Positions 24,537 to 33,534 of a stretch of DNA of 64,000 nucleotides are shown here, one piece after another; position 1 is the first letter of the stretch; every line of letters starts with the position of its first letter. Position numbers and translations under genes: made by a program. Under the pieces are notes generated by a model, which worked only from the letters and a program-made list of their open reading frames with translations, searched no databases and was not told the DNA's origin. Source of the stretch: Duganella qianjiadongensis. GTDB taxonomy: Bacteria > Pseudomonadota > Gammaproteobacteria > Burkholderiales > Burkholderiaceae_D. The stretch spans positions 124,001-188,000 of the forward strand of contig NZ_WWCM01000004.1 of assembly GCF_009857915.1 (NCBI RefSeq), given 5' to 3'.

Positions 24537-27515
24537 ATGAGCTTTGCGCGTCGCCTACTGCAGCACCTGTTTACCGGCCAGACCCGCGTGCCGGCGTGGC
24601 TGCGCTGCGGGCTGCTGGCACAGCTGCTGGGCCTGATGCTGCTGGCCCAGCCGGTGCAGGCGCAGACGCCGCAGGCAGCCATAGGCCTGAGCGGCAACAG
24701 CCTCGACCTGATGCGGCATGCCCGTCTGTATAGCGACGAGGGCCAGCCCTTCCCCGTCGACGCCGCCAGCCTGCCGCAATTCCTCAGCCAGCTCAAACCG
24801 GCCAGCAAGGTCGATCTGCTGGGCGGCCATTACTGGCTGGTGGCCGAATTACGCAACGATAGCCAGCAGACCGCCTGGGTGATCGATCCCAGCGACACCC
24901 TGATCGATCTGGTCGATATCCAGCTATACGGTCCCGATGGCAGCGTGCGCCAGATGCTGACCGGCTACCGCCAGCCGCACGCCTATCTGCTGCACTATGG
25001 CCGCGACCTCGATCTGCTGCCGGGCCAGCGCTACCAGCTACTGATACGCTTCTCCAGCCCCTACTATGCGCGCACGCCCGTGATGTCGGTGCTGCCCCGC
25101 CCTCAGTACCAGCAGCTGGTGGCTGCGGAAAATGTGCTGATCATCGGCTCCATCGGCGCCCTGCTGGCGCTCACCGTGTTCAATTTCTTCATCTACTCGA
25201 TCACGCGCGACCGCTCCTCGCTGTACTACTCGCTGTATGTGCTGTGCTATGCGCTGGCCTGGGGCATGACCTTCCACCTCTCGGCCGACCTGTTCGACTG
25301 GCACAATCTGCACTGGCATTACGTGCCCTTCTTCCTGCTGCCGGTGCTAAGCACGCTGTTCTACACCAGCTTCCTGCGCCTGCAGGACTACGCGCCGCGC
25401 TTATACCGCTGGAGCCGCATCAACCTGATCCTGCCGCTGCTGACGCTGCCCAGCTGCTTCTTTGCGCTCAGCTACGCCCACACCATCGCCACCATCGTGA
25501 TCAGCATCTGGATGACGCTGGCCCTGATCAGCGGCATCGTGGTATGGCGCAGCGGCTACTATCCGGCCCGCTTCTTCGTGCTGGGCTTTGTTGCGCTGAT
25601 GGTGCCTGGCCTGCTCATCCTGCCCGCCAACGTGGGTCTGATTCCGGCCGTGGTCAGCAATGCCCAGCTGTTCACCCTGCTGGGCGGCACGCTCGATGGC
25701 GTGCTGCTGGCGTTTGCCCTGGCCGACCAGATCCGCCTGCTGCGCAATACGCTGGAACAGCGCGTGCAGGAACGCACGGCCCAGCTCAGCGAAGCCAAGG
25801 AACATGCCGAAGTGGTGAGCCGCCACCGCATCGATTTTCTGTCGGCCATGAGCCACGACATCCGCACCCCGCTAGCCGGCGTAATCGGCATGATCAAGTT
25901 CGCCATGCGCGATCAGGCGGTGCAGGGCCGCACCGAGGAATACCTGCGCATCGGCCTGCAGAACAGCGAATCGCTGCTGGCCATCCTCAACGACATTCTG
26001 GATTTCTCCAAGATCGATGCGGGCCGCCTGACGATAGAGTCGGTGGACTTCGATCTGGTGGAACTGATAGACGATGCCGTCGGCATCCTGCAGACCCAGG
26101 CCGACGCCAAGAGCCTGCTGCTGCGTACCAATCTGGCACTGGATCTGCCGCGCTATGTACGCGGCGATCCCACCCGTTTGCGCCAGATCCTGCTCAACCT
26201 GCTGGGCAATGCCATCAAATTTACCGACCGCGGCGAAGTGCAGCTGCAGGTATCGACCATGCTGACCCTCGCCGGCCAGCACAGCATCAGCTTCGATGTC
26301 AGCGATACCGGTCCCGGTATTCCGGCGGCTGCCCTGTCGCGCCTGTTCCAGAAATTCGAGCAGGCCGACCAGTCCACCACGCGCCGCTACGGCGGCACCG
26401 GGCTGGGTCTGGCCATCTGCAAGGAACTGGTAGAGCTGATGGGCGGCTCGATTGCCGTCCAGAGCCAGCTGGGCGAAGGCTCGACCTTCAGCTTTACCCT
26501 GCCCATGGCGCTGGGCAATGTGCCGCTGCCCGATCCCACGCGCCAGCCGCGCAGCGAACGCCACAGCTACCGCCTGCGCATCCTGTGCGCCGAAGATGTG
26601 CGCACCAACCAGATCATCGTCAGCACGCTGCTGGAAAACATGGGCCACGAAGTGCGCATGGTGGAAAACGGTCTGCAGGCCCTGCATGCGCTCAGCAACA
26701 GCCAGTACGATCTGGTGCTGATGGATGGCCGTATGCCGATGATGGACGGCGAACAGGCGGCACGCCTGATCCGCAGCGGCGGCAGCGACGACTACCGCGT
26801 GCTCGATGCCAGCGTGCCTATCATCGCCCTGACTGCCAATGCCAGCGACCACGACAGACAGCGCTATCTGGCCGTGGGCATGGATGGTTTCCTCAGCAAG
26901 CCGGTCGATGAACGGCTGCTGTACGACCAGATCGAACAGATCATCGCGCGCCACCTGAGTCGCGGCAAGCCGCTGGCACTGGGCCAGCACAGCTATCGCG
27001 CAAGCACCAGCACCGAGGCGCTGGACGCCCAGTTCGGCGTAGCGCCGGCGGCCGCGCGCGTCTCGGCCCAGCTGATCAGCGCGGCCCAGCAGGCAGCCGG
27101 CAATACGGCTGCTGCCAGTCAGGCTGGCGCCGTTCCAGCCGATGGTGCGATTCGCATCCAGCCACTGGCCGGCATGTCGGCCAGCCATATGCAGCGCATT
27201 ACACTAGCCTTCCTCGAAGAAGCACCACGCCGGCTGGAAGCGGCCAGTGCAGCGCTTGCGGCCGGCAATGCTGCCATGGCCGCTGCCGCCATCCACGCGC
27301 TCAAGGGCAGCGCCAGCTATCTGAGCGACAGCCAGCTGCACACGCTCTGCCATCTCATGGAGGAAAGCGCCATCAGCGGCGATTTGCCTGCCACCCGTGC
27401 CCACCTGCCAGCCGTGACGGCGGCGCTGGAACAGGCCTGCGCCGATCTGCGCGACGCCGCTGCGGCCACTGTTAAAAGTCCGTCTCGCCCTCAATCACCT
27501 GTGGATAGCCACTGA
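24537..27515 (+). CDS. 7TMR-DISM hybrid sensor histidine kinase with receiver and Hpt domains
   Basis: From the ATG at 24537 the product has 992 residues; the frame begins at 24501 but the later ATG starts the signal peptide (cleavage near VQA-QT, residue 43). Order: a periplasmic 7TMR-DISM extracellular domain 2 (about 55-185), seven membrane helices (about 197-400), a coiled coil (about 400-435), HisKA with His440 in SHDIRTP, HATPase_c with GTGLGL (about 620-626), a receiver with Asp730 in LMDGRMP, and Hpt with His920 in IHALKGSA. The extracellular domain resembles carbohydrate-binding folds, so a sugar-like ligand is possible. The receiver motif has ED before the usual DD, and a GRMP instead of VQMP. 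It overlaps the convergent fusion gene by 44 bases at the 3' end. Confidence 0.93.
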   Translation: MSFARRLLQHLFTGQTRVPAWLRCGLLAQLLGLMLLAQPVQAQTPQAAIGLSGNSLDLMRHARLYSDEGQPFPVDAASLPQFLSQLKPASKVDLLGGHYWLVAELRNDSQQTAWVIDPSDTLIDLVDIQLYGPDGSVRQMLTGYRQPHAYLLHYGRDLDLLPGQRYQLLIRFSSPYYARTPVMSVLPRPQYQQLVAAENVLIIGSIGALLALTVFNFFIYSITRDRSSLYYSLYVLCYALAWGMTFHLSADLFDWHNLHWHYVPFFLLPVLSTLFYTSFLRLQDYAPRLYRWSRINLILPLLTLPSCFFALSYAHTIATIVISIWMTLALISGIVVWRSGYYPARFFVLGFVALMVPGLLILPANVGLIPAVVSNAQLFTLLGGTLDGVLLAFALADQIRLLRNTLEQRVQERTAQLSEAKEHAEVVSRHRIDFLSAMSHDIRTPLAGVIGMIKFAMRDQAVQGRTEEYLRIGLQNSESLLAILNDILDFSKIDAGRLTIESVDFDLVELIDDAVGILQTQADAKSLLLRTNLALDLPRYVRGDPTRLRQILLNLLGNAIKFTDRGEVQLQVSTMLTLAGQHSISFDVSDTGPGIPAAALSRLFQKFEQADQSTTRRYGGTGLGLAICKELVELMGGSIAVQSQLGEGSTFSFTLPMALGNVPLPDPTRQPRSERHSYRLRILCAEDVRTNQIIVSTLLENMGHEVRMVENGLQALHALSNSQYDLVLMDGRMPMMDGEQAARLIRSGGSDDYRVLDASVPIIALTANASDHDRQRYLAVGMDGFLSKPVDERLLYDQIEQIIARHLSRGKPLALGQHSYRASTSTEALDAQFGVAPAAARVSAQLISAAQQAAGNTAAASQAGAVPADGAIRIQPLAGMSASHMQRITLAFLEEAPRRLEAASAALAAGNAAMAAAAIHALKGSASYLSDSQLHTLCHLMEESAISGDLPATRAHLPAVTAALEQACADLRDAAAATVKSPSRPQSPVDSH

Positions 27516-30500
27516 TCGCACGCGCAGCCTGCATGCCGGCCATCACGGCCGCTTCCACGCAGCCCGCATTGAGGCCGGTGCGTATCCAGTCACCCGCCAG
27601 ATACAGATTGCCGAAGCCTGACTGGTCGGTCTGTAGCCGGTATTTCGTGCTGTTCACCACCGACATCACATAGCGCTCGGACGGATCGACATTGGCGCGC
27701 CAGTACTGGGCATCGAAACGCTGCACGCCGGTCGCATTGCTGCCATCGACCAGCCATTGCCACGGGAAGGCCCCGGCCGGCCCGGCCGCCGACCACAGCG
27801 CGGCGATTTCCTGACTCAGCTGGTGGATCGCCCCGGCCTTGGCTCGGGCCGCCATCACGGCAGGGAAACTACTGTCGCTGGCGGGCGGATAGGACTGCAC
27901 CGGCAAAGCACTGCAGAAATACGACACATTGCGCGGCGCCAGTGGCGCAGGCCAGTCTTCGCGACATAGCAGCTGGTCCATCGGCGCCCAGGTATCGTAA
28001 GGCTCGCCAAATGCGCTCAGCACCGGCTGCTGACCGCCCGGCTGGTGGGTCCAGCCCATCTGGGCCAGATCCTGATTGAGCCAGACCTGATAGGCCTGGG
28101 TTGCGACTGTCTGCACTTGCTCGTAACTGGTGTTCAGGGCCGGACTCTGTGCCAGCAGCTGCGGGCAAAGTGCCTGCAGCGAGGCGATGGAAATACCGAA
28201 CACCACCTGATCGAAATCGACCCCGCGCCGCAAGGTCAGCTGTGGTAGCGCATGACCGAACTGCTGCTGGTAGAGCTGCGGCCAGTCGCTCCAGTAAGAT
28301 TCCAGATTGACCTGATGCTGCTGCAGCAGTTGCGCCTGCGCAGTATCGATCTGGCTGTAGTCGGGCGTGCTGGGCCAGCAGGCCAGCTGCTGCACGTCCA
28401 CCAGCGGCTGATATTCCTCGCCCTGCAGCTGCACCTGCTGCGTCATGCGGATGCTGCCGATCTGGCGTCCGTCCGGCACCAGCTCGTCCACCTTATGGAA
28501 GAATCTGAACTTGACTCCGCGCGCGCGCAAGGCCTGATATAGCGGCGTGAAGATGGTATCGCCCATGCCGGCCTGCATCTTGAACATGATGCCGCCCTTG
28601 TAGCACAGACCGATGCGGGCCATGGCGCGCAGCAGCGTGCCCGCCTCGATATTCGGCTTCTCGAAATCGCCGCCCTCGTAGGCAAACACCAGATCATAGA
28701 AGCCGCGCACGGGCGCCGACTGCACGCAGTAGGTCTCGCTGCCGCCATGCTTGCGCAGCCAGGCGCGGAAATCGATATCGTTGATCACGTCGAAGCCCTG
28801 CCGTAGCACGCCATCTTCCAGCACGCCCTTCATCACCGTGGTGCCCAGATCAAGGCAGATCAGCAGGCGGCGCAGGGTATCGCGCGCATCGGCCTCGCCG
28901 CTATCGAGCAGCGGCGCGTAACGGGCGTGCACGTGCGCGCGCACGCCTTCCAGCGCGCCTGCCAGCATGCGGTGTTCGGCTTCGCTGTGGCGACGGCTAT
29001 CGGCGGCCATATTCGCCACTGCGCCGGACAGGGCAGCGGCCAGCAAGGCCGCGTCGTTGACCAGTTCATGCACGCTGGCCTCGACTCGGGCAGCGAGCGC
29101 ATGCCACCAGTCGTGCAGCATGCCGCCGGTGGTCTCGGCCACACTGGCCGGCGGCAGCGGCGCCAGCGTCTGCGCCAGCGCATCGATGCCCTTGAGCCAC
29201 TGCTCTATCCACGCCACCATGGCCACGGCCATCTGCCACAGGGTGATTTTTTCACTGCCCTCGCCCGGCTCGCCGGGCAGCGACGGGAACACGATGTTCC
29301 AGTTGCGCCATTCCTGCCCCACCTGCTCGGACAGCGCGATGTAGTCATGCTGCTTGAAGGCGTCGCGCCAGGTCGCCAGCGGCGCGCCGGGCGGGCGCTG
29401 CAGGCTGGCGTAGGCCGCCTTGATCATGCGGAAAGCATTGCTGTAGAAGCCGAACCAGATATGCAGGCCATGTTCCTCGATGCGCTGCCCGTAGGCGGCG
29501 TTGCGGCCGCTGGCGCCCTTGCCGCCCAGCCGCCAGCCCTGCTGGTACACGGTGATGTCGTAATTATTCTGCCAGCCCGGCTGGTCGCTCAGATAGTAGG
29601 CCGCCGTCATGGCGCCCACGCCGCCGCCCAGTATGGCGATCTTCTGCGGCGCGATGCGGGAGTTGTCCACCAGCTCGACGCCCGGCTCGGCGGTGAAATC
29701 GAAGTTCAGCCGGTACGGCAGGATGGCCGCCTGCTTGCCCAGCTGCAGACCCAGCGTCTGATCCAGCGGGAAGCTATCAAAGCGGTGCAGCAGGCATTCG
29801 TATTCGTAGCCCAGCAAGGCCGCGCTATGGATCTGCTGGATGGTGGCGGGCGCCGCCAGCAGCGCCTGATACACGGCCTTGATACCGGCACTATCGGGGA
29901 ACTGCTTGAGGAAAATCTGATCGATGCGGGGCTGGCGCAGCAGCGACACGATATCTGCCACGCCCGCCACATCGAGATTGAAAAAATCGGGAATGGAGAG
30001 CAACAGTTCGATTGCCTGCTCGACCAGATCGAACACATCCTTGATCGGGTGATCCACGCCCGTTTTCGCCGTCGCGGTAATTTCCAGCAACGGATGCATG
30101 GCCAGCTCCGTCTCCGGCCCGAAGGGCTGGAAGCCTTTGGCCGACACGGCGCAGCGCAGCGGCTCGCTGCCTGCCGCCGGGATCGCATAGTCGCACAGAT
30201 ACTTGGGATAGCCGAACAGTTCGCGCCCGTTAATCAGCGCCATCGCATCGTCAACGAAGATGTGCGCCGGATAGGCATAGATGTGCGCCAGCTTGCCTGC
30301 CTCATCCATGGCGCCCACCATGATCCAGCTGACGATATCGACCTCGCGTATCCAGCCTTTGGCATGATCGACCGGCAGCGCCGAATCGGCATGATGGACC
30401 CGGGTGAAGGTCAGCAGCACATACGGCGACAGTGCCTTGAAGCGCAGGCGCTGCCCGGCCACCTGATTCAGCGTACCGTCCAGCGTGGCCTGTAGCTTCG

Positions 30501-30618
30501 CCACATCACCGCGCACGAAATAGCCATACATTTCTGCATTCCTGAGCTGCAGCGGAGCATGCATCAGCACAGAACCGCCCTGATAGATGTACGATGGTCG
30601 CATGTCTTGTTCTTTCAT
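27472..30618 (-). CDS. Fusion of an acetoacetate-decarboxylase-like domain with a large NAD(P)/FAD oxidoreductase
   Basis: This 1048-residue protein joins two families. Residues 1 to about 315 look like acetoacetate decarboxylase (ADC): GRELFGYPKY at 131-140 matches the GREL-x-x-YPKK active-site segment of the Clostridium enzyme, so Lys139 is the likely Schiff-base lysine, with Tyr140 in place of the neighbouring Lys. From about 325, PQKIAILGGGVGAMTAAYYLSDQ is a Rossmann dinucleotide-binding start. A second flavin motif area, GWRLGGKGASGRNAAYGQRIEEHGLHIWFGFYSNAFR, and a C-terminal [34 protein letters not shown] are typical of FAD-dependent amine-oxidase/phytoene-desaturase-like enzymes. There is no signal peptide. 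It stands alone, divergent from the HD hydrolase gene. The substrate is unknown; a tandem oxidation and decarboxylation of a beta-keto or beta-hydroxy acid is conceivable. Confidence 0.85.
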   Translation of the reverse strand: MKEQDMRPSYIYQGGSVLMHAPLQLRNAEMYGYFVRGDVAKLQATLDGTLNQVAGQRLRFKALSPYVLLTFTRVHHADSALPVDHAKGWIREVDIVSWIMVGAMDEAGKLAHIYAYPAHIFVDDAMALINGRELFGYPKYLCDYAIPAAGSEPLRCAVSAKGFQPFGPETELAMHPLLEITATAKTGVDHPIKDVFDLVEQAIELLLSIPDFFNLDVAGVADIVSLLRQPRIDQIFLKQFPDSAGIKAVYQALLAAPATIQQIHSAALLGYEYECLLHRFDSFPLDQTLGLQLGKQAAILPYRLNFDFTAEPGVELVDNSRIAPQKIAILGGGVGAMTAAYYLSDQPGWQNNYDITVYQQGWRLGGKGASGRNAAYGQRIEEHGLHIWFGFYSNAFRMIKAAYASLQRPPGAPLATWRDAFKQHDYIALSEQVGQEWRNWNIVFPSLPGEPGEGSEKITLWQMAVAMVAWIEQWLKGIDALAQTLAPLPPASVAETTGGMLHDWWHALAARVEASVHELVNDAALLAAALSGAVANMAADSRRHSEAEHRMLAGALEGVRAHVHARYAPLLDSGEADARDTLRRLLICLDLGTTVMKGVLEDGVLRQGFDVINDIDFRAWLRKHGGSETYCVQSAPVRGFYDLVFAYEGGDFEKPNIEAGTLLRAMARIGLCYKGGIMFKMQAGMGDTIFTPLYQALRARGVKFRFFHKVDELVPDGRQIGSIRMTQQVQLQGEEYQPLVDVQQLACWPSTPDYSQIDTAQAQLLQQHQVNLESYWSDWPQLYQQQFGHALPQLTLRRGVDFDQVVFGISIASLQALCPQLLAQSPALNTSYEQVQTVATQAYQVWLNQDLAQMGWTHQPGGQQPVLSAFGEPYDTWAPMDQLLCREDWPAPLAPRNVSYFCSALPVQSYPPASDSSFPAVMAARAKAGAIHQLSQEIAALWSAAGPAGAFPWQWLVDGSNATGVQRFDAQYWRANVDPSERYVMSVVNSTKYRLQTDQSGFGNLYLAGDWIRTGLNAGCVEAAVMAGMQAARAISGYPQVIEGETDF

Positions 30619-30627
30619 GCTGAAAGT

Positions 30628-30656
30628 TTAAGATTGTCAAAGTGTAAGGCTAAAAT
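30628..30656 (+). promoter_or_regulatory. Promoter of the HD hydrolase gene
   Basis: TTAAGA (30628-30633) and TAAAAT (30651-30656, 5 of 6) are 17 bases apart. Transcription would begin near 30663, right at an inverted repeat TGCGGGG/CCCCGCA (30663-30683), so the mRNA may carry a 5'-terminal hairpin, which commonly stabilises transcripts. Confidence 0.45.
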
Positions 30657-30708
30657 GGCGCCTGCGGGGGAGCTTTCCCCGCACTATTTCGCATAACAAG
30701 GACACACC

Positions 30709-31344
30709 ATGGCCAGCCCGGAAGCACGCGCCTGGGTGCGGATGCCCTCCGCCCGCCGGCTCGACCTGCTAGACCCCACCCCGTTCGACTGGGACGACAG
30801 CGATCTGGCACTGGGGCTGGCGCGCACCTACCGCTGGGGTGGCCATTCGGCATGGCCGCGCCCCCTGTCGGTGGCCCAGCATTCCCTCAGCGTGATGCAT
30901 CTGCGCGCCGCCGACAGTCTGGCCCGCGGCACCCCGCTGGCGCCGCTGGAGGCGCTGCGCGAACTGCTGCATGACGCCGAGGAAGGCCTGCTCGGCTTCG
31001 ACTGCATTGCGCCCCTCAAACCCTTCCTGGGCGACGGATTCAAGGCGCTGAGCCAGCGCCTCGAACAGGCAGTGTTTCTGCGCTACGGCCTGCCGCGCTG
31101 GAACCAGCGCGACCATGCCGCCCACAAGCGGGCCGATTTTCTGGCCGCAGCCAGCGAAGCCGTGCACGTAGCGGGATGGTCGGTGGCAGAAGTGCGGCGC
31201 ACGCTGCAGATCCGCACACGGCCACTGGAGATAGATCCGCTGGTCGCCATCTACGGCGGGGTTGCTTGGGAGCCATGGGAACCGGGGCTGGCCTGCCAGC
31301 GTTTTCTGGCCCAGCTGGAATTGCTGAAAGCCAGCACAGCCTGA
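30709..31344 (+). CDS. HD-superfamily phosphohydrolase, YfbR-like
   Basis: The 211-residue protein has HD-domain metal ligands in order: His58 in SVAQHSLSV, His88-Asp89 in LRELLHDAEEG, and Asp143 in HKRADFLAA. This is the arrangement of YfbR-type 5'-deoxynucleotidases and related small HD phosphohydrolases. The region between 89 and 137 (FDCIAPLKPFLGDGFKALSQRLEQAVFLRYGLP) matches the stretch following the HD motif in that group. It probably hydrolyses a nucleotide monophosphate in the cytoplasm. The ATG at 30709 follows AACAAGGACACACC, a usable ribosome site. The gene is the last before a 383-base gap that holds the first DnaA-box repeat. Confidence 0.85.
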   Translation: MASPEARAWVRMPSARRLDLLDPTPFDWDDSDLALGLARTYRWGGHSAWPRPLSVAQHSLSVMHLRAADSLARGTPLAPLEALRELLHDAEEGLLGFDCIAPLKPFLGDGFKALSQRLEQAVFLRYGLPRWNQRDHAAHKRADFLAAASEAVHVAGWSVAEVRRTLQIRTRPLEIDPLVAIYGGVAWEPWEPGLACQRFLAQLELLKASTA

Positions 31345-31387
31345 TAAACCGGCTCAGCTTTCCTGCCTAAACCGCTGCAGATAAAGC

Positions 31388-31490
31388 CTTTTCCCCAGAT
31401 ATCCACACCAACTGTGGATAAGCCTGTGAATAAGCCCTACTTGACAGCAGAGAACGCCTTTAACGGTGCGGTCTAGAACAAATTGCCCAT
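31388..31490 (+). repeat. Copy A of a 0.1 kb repeat with three DnaA-box-like 9-mers
   Basis: Aligned by eye with 32358-32458, about 75 of 101 positions agree in the same orientation, including the blocks GATATCCACA, CTTGACAGC and the final TGCCCAT. Copy A contains TGTGGATAA (31413-31421, the exact complement of the DnaA box TTATCCACA), ATATCCACA (31399-31407, one mismatch) and TGTGAATAA (31425-31433, complement TTATTCACA, within TTWTNCACA). The rest of the gap 31345-31727 holds a TATAAT and an A-tract (see 31571-31603) and no gene. Confidence 0.75.
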
Positions 31491-31570
31491 TCTTCGAGCA
31501 ATTTTTTCACCTAATAAAATCAAACACTTAGGCGCACTGTTGCGGGGGTGACAGGACAATCTGCGCACCC

Positions 31571-31603
31571 TTGAAAAAAAATTTTTATGCCGCCAGTATA
31601 ATG
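31571..31603 (+). promoter_or_regulatory. Likely promoter of the response-regulator gene
   Basis: A perfect -10 TATAAT lies at 31598-31603, 125 bases before the start codon. Upstream is an A9T5 tract (31574-31587) that could act as an UP-like or bent-DNA element. No good -35 occurs at 16-18 bases; TTGAAA at 31571 is 21 bases away, so activation by another factor is likely. Confidence 0.4.
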
Positions 31604-31727
31604 CGCGAGACAGTGGCTTAGCCGGACACGCGAAATCTTTGACAAACCTTGCCACAAGGAATAGTGTGAACCCTAGTGTGAGCCCCAACACCGCTATTCT
31701 TTCTTCGACACACCGTGGGATTGATGC

Positions 31728-32327
31728 ATGAATCACAACGACGAAGACACTGACTGGATCATAGAAGACGAAGCGGTACCCGGCGCAGATACGGCTCTGG
31801 CCAGCAAACCCGAGGCACCATCCGGCCCGCCACCATGGCGCATCCTCATAGTCGATGACGATGTGGATGTGCACGTAGTTACCAAATTCTCGCTCAGCAA
31901 TGTATGCTTTCAGGGCCGCCGCCTGAGTTTCCTGCACGCCTACAGCGGCGACGAAGCACTGACGGTGCTGGCGGACAATCCCGATATCGCGCTGGTGCTG
32001 CTGGACGTCATCATGGAAACCAGCGATGCAGGTCTGAAAGTGGCACGCCAGATCCGCGAAACCCTGCATAACCAGCTGGTGCGCATCGTGCTACGCACCG
32101 GTCAGCCGGGACAGGCACTGGAACACAGCATCATTCTCGATTACGACATCAACGACTTCTGGTGCAAGACCGATCTCACCACGCGCAAGCTGTTCACCAC
32201 CGTCATCGCTTCGCTACGTGCCTACGAAGGCCTGCAGCAAGCCCACCAGCAGACCCTGCAATTGCGCGCCGAACTGGAGCTGGCGCGCCAGTTGCTGGCT
32301 GCGGCCAAACAGCCTTCCAACGCTTAA
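31728..32327 (+). CDS. Stand-alone response regulator with a receiver of the DUF3369-associated type
   Basis: The 199-residue protein consists of an acidic N-terminal tail (1-37), one receiver domain and a short coiled coil. WRILIVDDDVDVHVVTKFSL places the acidic pocket at Asp43-45. LVLLDVIMETSDAGLKVARQIRE holds the phosphoacceptor Asp93, and the block VRIVLRTGQPGQALEHSIILDYDINDFWCKTDLTTRKLFTTVIASLRAYE is characteristic of receivers that precede DUF3369 in c-di-GMP and sensor proteins. Those proteins continue with HD-GYP, GGDEF or kinase modules; here the chain stops after QLRAELELARQLLAA. It is thus a single-domain regulator that probably acts by protein contact. Copies A and B of a DnaA-box repeat bracket the gene. 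Confidence 0.85.
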   Translation: MNHNDEDTDWIIEDEAVPGADTALASKPEAPSGPPPWRILIVDDDVDVHVVTKFSLSNVCFQGRRLSFLHAYSGDEALTVLADNPDIALVLLDVIMETSDAGLKVARQIRETLHNQLVRIVLRTGQPGQALEHSIILDYDINDFWCKTDLTTRKLFTTVIASLRAYEGLQQAHQQTLQLRAELELARQLLAAAKQPSNA

Positions 32328-32357
32328 GTCTCGCTTAAGTATCGGATTGTTATAGCA

Positions 32358-32458
32358 CTTTTGGCGATATCCACAGAGCCTGTGGATATCTATGTGGAAA
32401 AGCCCCTCTTGACAGCCCACAAAGCCTGTAACCATGCGGTTTTCAACAAACTGCCCAT
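32358..32458 (+). repeat. Copy B of the DnaA-box repeat
   Basis: This copy begins 31 bases after the response-regulator stop. It carries ATATCCACA and TGTGGATAT as a near-palindrome around AGAGCC, and TGTGGAAAA (complement TTTTCCACA, within TTWTNCACA). The last 42 bases match copy A at 31 positions. The remaining bases to 32570 are AT-rich and contain no gene that I can support. Confidence 0.75.
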
Positions 32459-32570
32459 GAATCAGGCAAAAATAAACTCCTTAATAATCAACAACTTAAA
32501 ATATCACCGAATATCACCCGGATTTATTTTAAAAAAATTCTTGCTATCATGCTTTGTGTATAAGTAAACA

Positions 32571-32783
32571 TCAGAAACCTGCTAGCTGCTGCAATTTCCG
32601 GCGTAACTCCGGCTGCAGGAGCACCCGTTCGATCACGGCGGCAGGGATGTTGTGCGACTTCATATATTCGATGGCGCACATGGTATTGAAACTGCTCTGC
32701 ACCAGCAGGCCACGATCGACGGCGGCACTGATGAGGGCATTGCGGCGGGGTTGCATGAGGTGGGGGGAGGCAGTCTGATTCAT
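32571..32783 (-). CDS. Small conserved-looking protein, 70 aa, function unknown
   Basis: I do not recognise this protein. The frame can be read from 32828, but the ATG at 32783 has AGGA 6 bases upstream, so the 70-residue form starting MNQTASPHLMQPRRN is annotated. It has no membrane segment or signal. The central part SAAVDRGLLVQSSFNTMCAIEYMKSHNIPAAVIERVLLQPELRRKL looks like three short helices and is reminiscent of small helical proteins that sit beside regulators, but no family can be named. It converges on the end of repeat B. Confidence 0.6.
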   Translation of the reverse strand: MNQTASPHLMQPRRNALISAAVDRGLLVQSSFNTMCAIEYMKSHNIPAAVIERVLLQPELRRKLQQLAGF

Positions 32784-32955
32784 GGTTGTCCTGTGGCCTT
32801 TGGGGTAAGAGTAACCGTGGAAACGCAAACCGGTGCTACCGGATTATTAACCAGCCGGGACAAAAGTCAATATCAGGCTCGTATCCTTATTCCGGCTGAA
32901 TTGCGTGCGTGGAAACCGTCATAGACACAGGGCAAGAGCAGCGCGATAATGCCGC

Positions 32956-33534
32956 ATGACTTCTGCCCCTGACCACCCGCAACCGGCTTCCCTGCTCGAC
33001 CTGTTCGTATCGTTCACCCTGCTGGCCCTGCAAGGCTTCGGCGGCGTGCTCGCCGTCGTGCAGCGCGAACTGGTAGAGCGCAAACGCTGGCTCAGCAAGG
33101 AAGAATTTATCGAAGAATGGGCCGTTGCCCAGATCATGCCGGGGCCGAATGTGGTCAATCTGGCGCTGATGTTAGGCGGACGCTACTTCGGTCTGCGCGG
33201 TGCCCTGACGGCGCTGGCCGGCATGCTGACCGTACCACTGATGGTGGTGCTGATGCTGGCCGTGCTGCACGCCCAGTTTGCCGACGTGCCCGCAGTGACG
33301 GGCGCCCTGCGCGGCATGGCAGCTGTCTCGGCCGGCATGATCGCGGCCACCGGCCTGAAACTGGCATCCTCGCTGCGCAAGCACCCGCTGCGCTGGTGGA
33401 TCTCGGCCCTGCTGGCTCTGTTCTGCGTGATCTTCGTGGTGCTGCTGCACCTGCCGCTGGCGTTCACCCTGCTAAGTCTGGGCAGCATAGGCGTCAGCTG
33501 CACCTATCGTGCGCTGAAACGGGGGCAGCCATGA
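32956..33534 (+). CDS. Chromate transporter, first half (CHR domain)
   Basis: This 192-residue membrane protein is a single CHR domain. The signatures LDLFVSFTLLALQGFGGVLAVVQRELVERKRWLSKEEFIEEWAVAQIMPGPNVVNLALMLGGRYFGLRG contain the family motif FGGxxA and PGPNVxxL. Short-chain CHR proteins occur as adjacent pairs that assemble with opposite membrane orientation to export chromate or related oxyanions, and this is the upstream partner. Its stop overlaps the start of the next gene (ATGA at 33531-33534), so the two are co-translated. The ATG at 32956 gives the complete N-terminus. Chromate specificity is inferred from the family. Confidence 0.9.
   Translation: MTSAPDHPQPASLLDLFVSFTLLALQGFGGVLAVVQRELVERKRWLSKEEFIEEWAVAQIMPGPNVVNLALMLGGRYFGLRGALTALAGMLTVPLMVVLMLAVLHAQFADVPAVTGALRGMAAVSAGMIAATGLKLASSLRKHPLRWWISALLALFCVIFVVLLHLPLAFTLLSLGSIGVSCTYRALKRGQP

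Noticed and set aside
28927..30495. A 522-codon plus-strand frame antisense to the decarboxylase/oxidoreductase fusion
   Set aside because: The opposite strand encodes recognisable ADC and FAD motifs; this one has none and is His/Arg-rich.
31388..32458. Chromosomal origin of replication
   Set aside because: DnaA-box-like 9-mers are present, but dnaA, dnaN, rpmH and similar origin-linked genes are absent, and a 600-base gene separates the two clusters.
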